From Thysanoteuthis rhombus (lineage: Eukaryota; Mollusca; Cephalopoda; Oegopsida; Thysanoteuthidae), in NCBI GenBank assembly GCA_963457665.1, contig OY735202.1:76537142-76601141 (forward strand): DNA of 64,000 bases, written 5' to 3'. Both the position numbers and the translations under genes were made by a program. Below, in pieces: positions 57,640 through 64,000 of this stretch (positions are counted from its first letter, which is position 1; every line of letters starts with the position of its first letter). Below the pieces are notes generated by a model, which was not told where the DNA came from, ran no database searches, and saw only the letters and a program-made list of their open reading frames with translations.

Positions 57640-59200
57640 TTTAAACAATTTTTTTTTTTTTTTTGTGATTTGTTTTGCTTCAGGGAGCATTTAAAGAACA
57701 ATGAGAAATGAAAATACAAAAAAGAATTGGTGATAATAAATCTGCTAACTCCTTCTTCCTTGTATATTCACCACTTCAGACAAGGGCTATTTTCTCCTCA
57801 CAGATAAGCTCTCACTCACCGAACTCAAAACCCAACCTCTTTTGCCCCTCTTTTGTATTTTCATTTCCCATTGTTCATTAAAGCTTCCTGAAGTGAAACA
57901 TGTCACAAAAATAAAAAGATTATTTTTTTAAAACTTTATTTCCAAATTGTCTCTTTTTCCATTATCGTAATATCAAATAACTCCAATCCAATCATACACC
58001 ATACATTTCTATAACAAGAATCAGCATGACTGAAATGGTTGTACTACTGATGGATTATTCTGAAGCAACATGAGAGACTTTTAGTGTTAATCTATAATCT
58101 GGTAGAATCCCACCTACAGATTGTTTCCTTCACAGTGGCTCATGGTTGACATCAAATCAATGTTTTTTTCAAGCAAGTTGCCCTCTCATCTTGCATAGAA
58201 GTCACTTGATCTAATTCATTCATTTTCATACATCATTCATCATTTCAGATGATTTTTATGTATTTTTGGTTGCTGAATTCAAGAATGAAAAGAATTTCTC
58301 TCCACCATGCACCATTCTTTTCAATAAACATGTTTTTTAGTTGTAGATTATGGATTTTCACATAATTTTGTACAATACACCTGAATACATTGAGAAAATT
58401 GCTTTGATTATTTTTAGTGATTTTTATTCATTTTTGGGTGCTGGATAAATAATCTCAGTGGTGGGAGAAACTCAACCAGTACAGACATGTCTAACTCCTA
58501 GACATGCTACTTCCTACTGATATGATTCATTACTATGTTATATTTCAGCCCTATTCAATTTCATAAATAAAATACCTGATGTTTAAAACATAAATTTTGA
58601 TATAAGTGCAATATTCAAATATTGTCATCTAAATCAGTTATCCATTTCTATATTATGGAAAATTATACTCAAACCTATCATTGAGAAGTAAAAAAAAAAC
58701 TATTTTAAGACAAAAAAATATTAAATGATGGAGAAAAATGCTTTTCATTTTTGAATCCAGCACTTTAGAATAAAGATATTCCCTAAAATTGTCAAAACAA
58801 TTTTCTCAATGTGTCCATATGCATTGCGTACAATTATACAAAAGACTTTCCATTTACAACTTAAAAACATGTTTCTTTGGAAAATGGTTGGCAATGGAGA
58901 AAAATGGTTTTGAATTTTAAATTCAGTGACCAAAAATGCATAAAAATCTGAAATAATCAAAACACTTTCTAATAACCTTAATTTTGCTGAACTGTAAATC
59001 AATCCCCAAAATATTATGTTGTAGTAAAAAGACCAAATAAGAATGAAATCGACCAATTTTTAAGAAGGTTTGTTGATTACTTGTTAAACATTACTGGTAG
59101 ATGTTCTTTTATCATAAAAGTTTATGCAACATGTTATTCTTATGGTAATTTGTTCAAAAAACAAATTCTCTCACGCGTGTGCATGATTTTAAAATTTAAA
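57640..59200. other. Nothing recognised
   Basis: Very AT-rich. The minus-strand ORF 58745-59056 (103 codons) is hydrophobic, low in complexity and unsupported by any motif. Confidence 0.4.
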
Positions 59201-59244
59201 TTCTACAGTTGTCCCCCTTTATGACCAGTGCCAAACAAGTTCAC

Positions 59245-59350
59245 CGGCCAACAAAGGTATTGTTTTCAACTCAAGATCAAAGAAATTATATGTAAAATAC
59301 CTTGTAATTATATGATAATTCATTACAAACTGAAGAAATTGAATCACCAT
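59245..59350 (+). repeat. Family F repeat
   Basis: 'taaaataccttgtaattatatg' then 'cattacaaactgaagaaattg', close to 60025-60090. Confidence 0.5.
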
Positions 59351-59549
59351 AGCCCCACAAATGGCCTGACCAACCAGCCAAGTGAGCTACAGATTCTTCT
59401 CTCTTTGAGTGCTCTTTGTGGATGTCTGTGGCTCTGTGTCGCCACGTGTTCCTGGTCACAATCGGAGGCTACAACCTTGGAAATTTGCATGAGGACACCA
59501 CTTGACACTAGACAAGTTTTTTTTTGGGGGGGGGGGGCCCAAATCTTTT

Positions 59550-59690
59550 GCTGGTATTTTTTAGATGATTATTTTTAGATAATTTAAATAATTTTCTAGA
59601 TAATTAGGTCTGGTACACACAGAGGCTATAGTGGTTCATTTATGCAAGGTACAGATATTAAATAAGTCTTCTGAAGGAATTCTGTTTTGT
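59550..59690 (+). repeat. Family M dispersed repeat, copy 2
   Basis: Matches 2360-2460, including 'gtggttcatttatgcaagg'. It is followed at 59700-59830 by text similar to 40350-40480 ('gggggtc', 'ccatccacctt'-like), so M and F may be parts of one larger element. Confidence 0.5.
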
Positions 59691-59999
59691 TTGCAGTTTT
59701 CTGAAATAGTAGATGATATAGGCAAAAATGTTGGGGGTCTACCAACAATCCACCTTCAATCGAGAGCCATGCTATAATGAATGATGCCAGTTTTTAGCTT
59801 CTGGCTGTAAAGTTCATACTCAAGTTAGCGACTGGACTACAAATATGTAGTTCAGTAATAAGGTGGCATGTTGTTTCAACACAGATGCCAAGTTCTTTAC
59901 CTATTCATCATAAGGAAAAATGAAATTTACTTTCTTTGGTACAACTTAGTGAAGATGGTCCTGATTGAAAATCTGATCTCATCTGTTGTGGGTGTGAGT

Positions 60000-60235
60000 G
60001 AAAATATTTTATGAACATTTGGTGGTATTGAAATCATGCATAAAACACCATGTAATTATATGTCAATTGATTGCAAAGTGAAGAAATTAAAAATTCTAGT
60101 TAGAACTTCATCAAAAGACTTACTTAATATGTTTTCTGGACAGGTGGGCAAAAATCTACCTACCACTTTATATTGCAATCCATATATCAGCAAACTGCGC
60201 TTTATAGAGGGACTCCTTATTGAGATTTGGAAAAA
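60000..60235 (+). repeat. Family F repeat
   Basis: 'catgcataaaacaccatgtaa', 'tcaattgattgcaaagtgaag', then 'gacaggtgggcaaaaatc'. Same order as 40195-40420. ORF 60036-60239 is inside it. Confidence 0.55.
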
Positions 60236-60244
60236 ATAAATGAC

Positions 60245-60680
60245 GGTCTGGTTGATAACTCAATAGAAACCTTCACATAACCAATGTCTAATGGCAGCAT
60301 GTTGTGTTTGGGGTAAAAAAAAAAATTGGAAAAGGGGTGATCAATGAATAGCTTACTTTTCTTGCCTTTTATTAGGCAATGATCATTAAAAAATTCTGAA
60401 ATTTAAAAAACAAAAACAATTGTGAATGCTGCAGAACAGTAAGGGACCAATTTGATATAAACTTACATTGCAAATTGAATCCCCCTGTAAAAACATATTT
60501 GGAGAGGGCAAGGAATTTTTTGGAAAACAAAAAAAATTTTTTTTCTCAATTCAAATCTTAATCCCTCTTGCTCTGTTGGTGTAGCCTGTATATGTGATAC
60601 ATAAGTGTATAGCCTGCCAGTCCAATCTAAAAACTGAAGAAACCTTTGTTGACAGTTTTGGTTAGCAGTGTCTAATTAGC
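60245..60680 (-). repeat. Family A dispersed repeat, full-length copy
   Basis: Tail 'gtctggttgataactcaatag', 'gtgatcaatgaatagcttac', head 'gaagaaacctttgttgacag'. It lies directly beside a family F copy. Confidence 0.8.
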
Positions 60681-60804
60681 TTCATTTCCATATACTCATG
60701 AACTTGGATGGGGTAAATATTTAGAATATATATGTGTTAGCATAGTTTATGGTAATCTGTTGGGACAACAATAACCTTCAACTTCTTCTGTAGACTTGTC
60801 GTTG

Positions 60805-61345
60805 GTCATAGTTGTAGCATTGGTATCTCCTTTGGTGACTTTAGAGTTCAAATTCTGAAGCACAATAGGCAACTTAATAGTGTAATAGGGAAGAACATTC
60901 AACCATGGATGTACACTATTGGGTGGGGTGGGGGCAAAGAAGGCATTTTTTTCCTTCCCTGAGATCAGGGCTTCTCACTGAAGAAGAGTGGGTTTATAAG
61001 TTGGTACCTTTTAGTCAATCAGTGCCCATTGATATTTTATAACCCTAACCTCACGTTTCTGTATTAAGGGACTGTATTTTTATTTGTGATGCTCAATCCC
61101 TTTTGTTACCACAGGGTCAGGTCATGCATCTTAGTCAACTACCAAATGTACCATCTGACATACTTGCTTATGATATAAATGGCAGTGAGTGCAGCACTTA
61201 CTCCATGGGTGGAATGTCCATCTTGTGACTGAGTTGCCACTAAAATATATTCCGTATATATCCCTCCTGTCCCTGTCCTCCATGGAAATATATGCCCTCC
61301 CAACACACACAAATGCTCTAAAAAGGACACCCATACACACACCTG
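60805..61345 (+). repeat. Family B SINE, long copy
   Basis: The head is eroded but a B-box-like 'agagttcaaattctg' remains at 60841. The body and tail are clear: 'cttctcactgaagaagag', 'cagggtcaggtcatgcatct', 'ccatctgacatacttgc', 'ggtggaatgtccatcttgtg' and 'ttgccactaaaatatattcc'. The ORFs on both strands at 61131-61398 lie within it. Confidence 0.65.
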
Positions 61346-61399
61346 TCTTATCTTTAATTTCATTAGATGAATCATTGTCAACCATTATTTATTTTTGAA

Positions 61400-62100
61400 T
61401 AGTATTTCTTTCAATTTGATTTTAATTGCTCTTCATTGTCTGACAAGAACTTTAGTCTCCAACCATCAATAATGTTTGACAAGACTTCATCCAATAGAAT
61501 TTAAGATAATATCCAAACTACAACAACAGAAAATATGGTGCTGTGCTGTTGGGGGAAAATAAAGAGTGAGTTCAAATGGTTAGATTTGATCTGACACCTA
61601 TAAAAACTCATTTAGTTCAAGCAGTAGAGAAAGTGAAAAAACAGACTTCCCTAGGCAAGAGGGATGCGTGTTTGAGTCTCACTTAGAGCTTACTCTTCAT
61701 TTCCGATCCGTCCTATTTACTTATGGATCATTGATTGATGGTCAGAGAATTTTTTATTAAAAAGCAATTAAAATTAAGAAGGAAGAAATACTAATCAAAA
61801 AGTAATAACGTATCTGTTTCGTTCTTAAGAAATAAAATTAAAATTTTGATCTCTATGAATTCTTTCAGTTTCATTCAGCCATTATTCTGCTCTGACTCAT
61901 TGAACAACCATGAGGGGTCAGGTGATATAGAATTGAGGATCAAATAATAGTAAAAATCCATACTGGAATGAACACATATTCAGCAACTATTTAAACATGG
62001 CATAAATTCTTGTCTAATACACGTTGAAACATGTTTTTTCTTTTCTAAGTTGACCTCATACTATATGAAGTTTTATCTTCTTTTGAAAGCTTTAGGTAAT
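61400..62100. other. Nothing recognised
   Basis: No ORF, RNA gene or repeat partner identified. Confidence 0.4.
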
Positions 62101-62225
62101 AAATAGCTATGCTTCCAACTGATGAGACTATCTTGGCTATCAGCCGGAATGTGCTCAGTCCACTGTCTAATTTTGGGTGGGGTTGGTTTCTAAATCTCAA
62201 ACCAAGTTGTTGATTGTAATTGATT
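62100..62225 (+). repeat. Family N dispersed repeat, copy 2
   Basis: 'atcagccggaatgtgctcag', 'ttttgggtggggttggtttc' and 'aatctcaaacc' pair with 21945-22080. Confidence 0.5.
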
Positions 62226-62349
62226 TAAAAAATCAGTAGTTTGTCTGGAGCTGGTGCTGAGGGGGATATCTTTTTTGAGGGAAAATAAAAAAATTCAGAA
62301 CAAAACTTTACCTCATATTGTCTATAACCTCAAAAATAATCATTAACAT

Positions 62350-62408
62350 TCCGACTTTTGTTCGGACATTTGAATCTCTTCTTCTTTGATTGTCTAAACA
62401 AAAGTTGG
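62350..62408. repeat. Small inverted repeat
   Basis: CCGACTTTTGTTCGGACA and TGTCTAAACAAAAGTTGG are complementary at about 15 of 18 positions around a 23-nt loop. Confidence 0.5.
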
Positions 62409-62504
62409 AATTGACCTCATATTATTCAGTCAATGGAAAATATGTTGAAAAATCTACCCAAGTTTTTATGTATTGTATATGTAAAAACATATAAAAACTT
62501 GATT

Positions 62505-63030
62505 TTTTAGATGTGTCCAATATCTCTATAACTCACTTTGTCTATCCCCAATTAACTGACATCATTCTTTCTTTTAATCAATTGTCCCGAGTCAACTGAT
62601 GTCACTTACTTTTTTTTTCTTTTAATTATTTTTCTGGATCGAAAAAAATATCCATGATTTTCTTTCAGGGATACAATCTTTTGTCATCAAAAAACAATCA
62701 TTTATTCTTTTTTTAATCAATTTTCATGATGGATGTAAAATTACATCATCAGCATTCACAAGCATGGAGTTATAGATTAAGATTGTTTCTTTAAATATAA
62801 TTTATATGATTTATAGTTTCCTTTCTTTCATTTTTTCTTCCTGTGCTTCCCCTTATTCATGGTTTAACTTTCACAGGTCCCTCATCTTCATCAACTGTTT
62901 CTCTTTTAGAGCCACACCCCCTCATATCCACACAGTTCCTCTTTCAGTCTTCCTTGCTATCTGTGGTTTCCCTTCTGGTGGTTTGTGGACACATTAGATT
63001 TCTTGGTTTTTTCAGTATATGGAAAAAAAT
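62505..63030 (+). repeat. Family C dispersed repeat, copy 2
   Basis: Partner of 14415-14890. The blocks 'catcatcagcattcacaagc' and 'ggtttgtggacacattag' are diagnostic. Several T-tracts differ in length between copies. Confidence 0.65.
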
Positions 63031-63059
63031 TAGTTTTAAAAAAATGCAATTATAGAAAT

Positions 63060-64000
63060 TCAATTCCCAATGCACTTGCATTGGAACAAAAAAGATATCA
63101 CCCATGATATCACTCAATCAGCCATAAATGCTGCAAAAGTTTATTTTTAAGACATGATCAGACTGGATATTTTAGATGTAATATAGTTGAAATAACTTCA
63201 ACATTGTTGATCTATATTTTCAATTTTTCATTTGAAATTTTCACACCATTAAAAGAAAAGTCTCCTGTGGATTAATAAGTTGTCAGTTTGAGTTTCAGTT
63301 TACAAATTTGAATCCAAAGTTGCCATATTTGATGATCTTAGATAAACTCCTTATAAAAATGCAAAACAAATTACTACGCCTTATTATTTTTTCATTTGCA
63401 GCTTTAGATATGGAAATTGGATTTTTTAAATGTAATTTTTAAATATTTTTTAGTTCTTCGATTTAAACTGTTTATTATCCACTCCTAATATTTCAACGAG
63501 GCCTATGAAACTTGGATAACCTTTTCTCTACGTTTCATTTTCAGTTTTTCAATTATTAAAAAAATGATGGAGTTTGCCCGGTGCTAAAAAATAAAAAAAA
63601 CAAAAAAGCTAATTATGTATTTGCCCTATGATGATAAAACTTCTCTATCTTCAAATATTCAGCCCCGTACACTTCATTCCATCTGCACTTTTCCATCTAA
63701 GTCTAGTTTATTAAACATTTCTTAGTTGACATTTTTTTTTAATTAGCTTCAAATGCCTACAGAACAGTTGTTTGATCTCTTTGTGATGGTGAATACTATA
63801 TTTCAAGTTCAATACTTTAAGAAGTCTCAGTTATGATTTTGGAAAACCAAACTTGATTTTTATTTAATTTTGTTTTTGATGATAATGCCATAGAACAATC
63901 ATCCTCATGGGAGATGAGAACTCAAATCTCAATCCAAATTCCATAATTCCGGCACCTTTTTCCAAAATTTTGAGCTGAAAAATCCAAGTGTGTATTATCT
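63060..64000. other. Nothing recognised
   Basis: AT-rich with poly-A/T runs. No feature is supported. Confidence 0.4.

Noticed and set aside
720-60680. Regularly recurring repeats as a CRISPR array or phage/bacterial system
   Set aside because: Copies are hundreds of bp long, on both strands and irregularly spaced. The DNA is clearly animal, with LINEs, SINEs and microsatellites.

Overview
This is a stretch of animal nuclear DNA with almost no recognisable coding sequence. It is AT-rich, has no long ORFs (the longest is about 147 codons and low-complexity), contains microsatellites of (TA)n, (CA)n and (CTC)n type, and is packed with decayed interspersed repeats. Three of five LINE scraps still translate to RTE-type reverse-transcriptase C-termini and one to a CR1/L2-like C-terminus. 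Long tRNA-derived SINEs, hAT and Tigger/pogo-like MITEs and foldback elements make up most of the rest. This mixture suggests an invertebrate bilaterian with a large, transposon-rich genome. I cannot place it to phylum.

Layout. Positions 1-23.6 kb and 44.6-61 kb are dominated by one dispersed family, called family A here: about 430-470 bp, more than 20 full or partial copies on both strands, very few CpGs. Family B (tRNA-headed SINE, about 0.6 kb) accompanies it, together with families C, D, F, G, K, M and N, each recognised because the window holds two or more copies. A foldback element lies at 0.18-0.6 kb, a MER2-like Tigger MITE at 16.0-16.4 kb, and hAT MITEs at 20.6-23.2 and 47.3-51.4 kb.

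The middle, roughly 23.7-44 kb, looks different by eye: more CpG, few family A copies, trinucleotide and pyrimidine tracts, and a CA-rich minisatellite. It holds the only plausible host exon: a short ORF (27525-27600) that ends exactly at a consensus splice donor and is followed by a pyrimidine-rich stretch. If real, this would be the 5' coding exon of a plus-strand gene whose other exons lie outside the window or are too short to see. The rest of the window would then be intergenic or intronic.

Most of the history is readable as insertions within insertions: a family I MITE split by a family A copy (30.4-31.1 kb), a family K repeat split by an RTE fragment (19.5-19.9 kb), a Tigger MITE split by other DNA (52.6-53.3 kb), and two family A copies head to head around a Tigger MITE (4.7-5.8 kb). 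Letters A-N are local names for this window, not database names.
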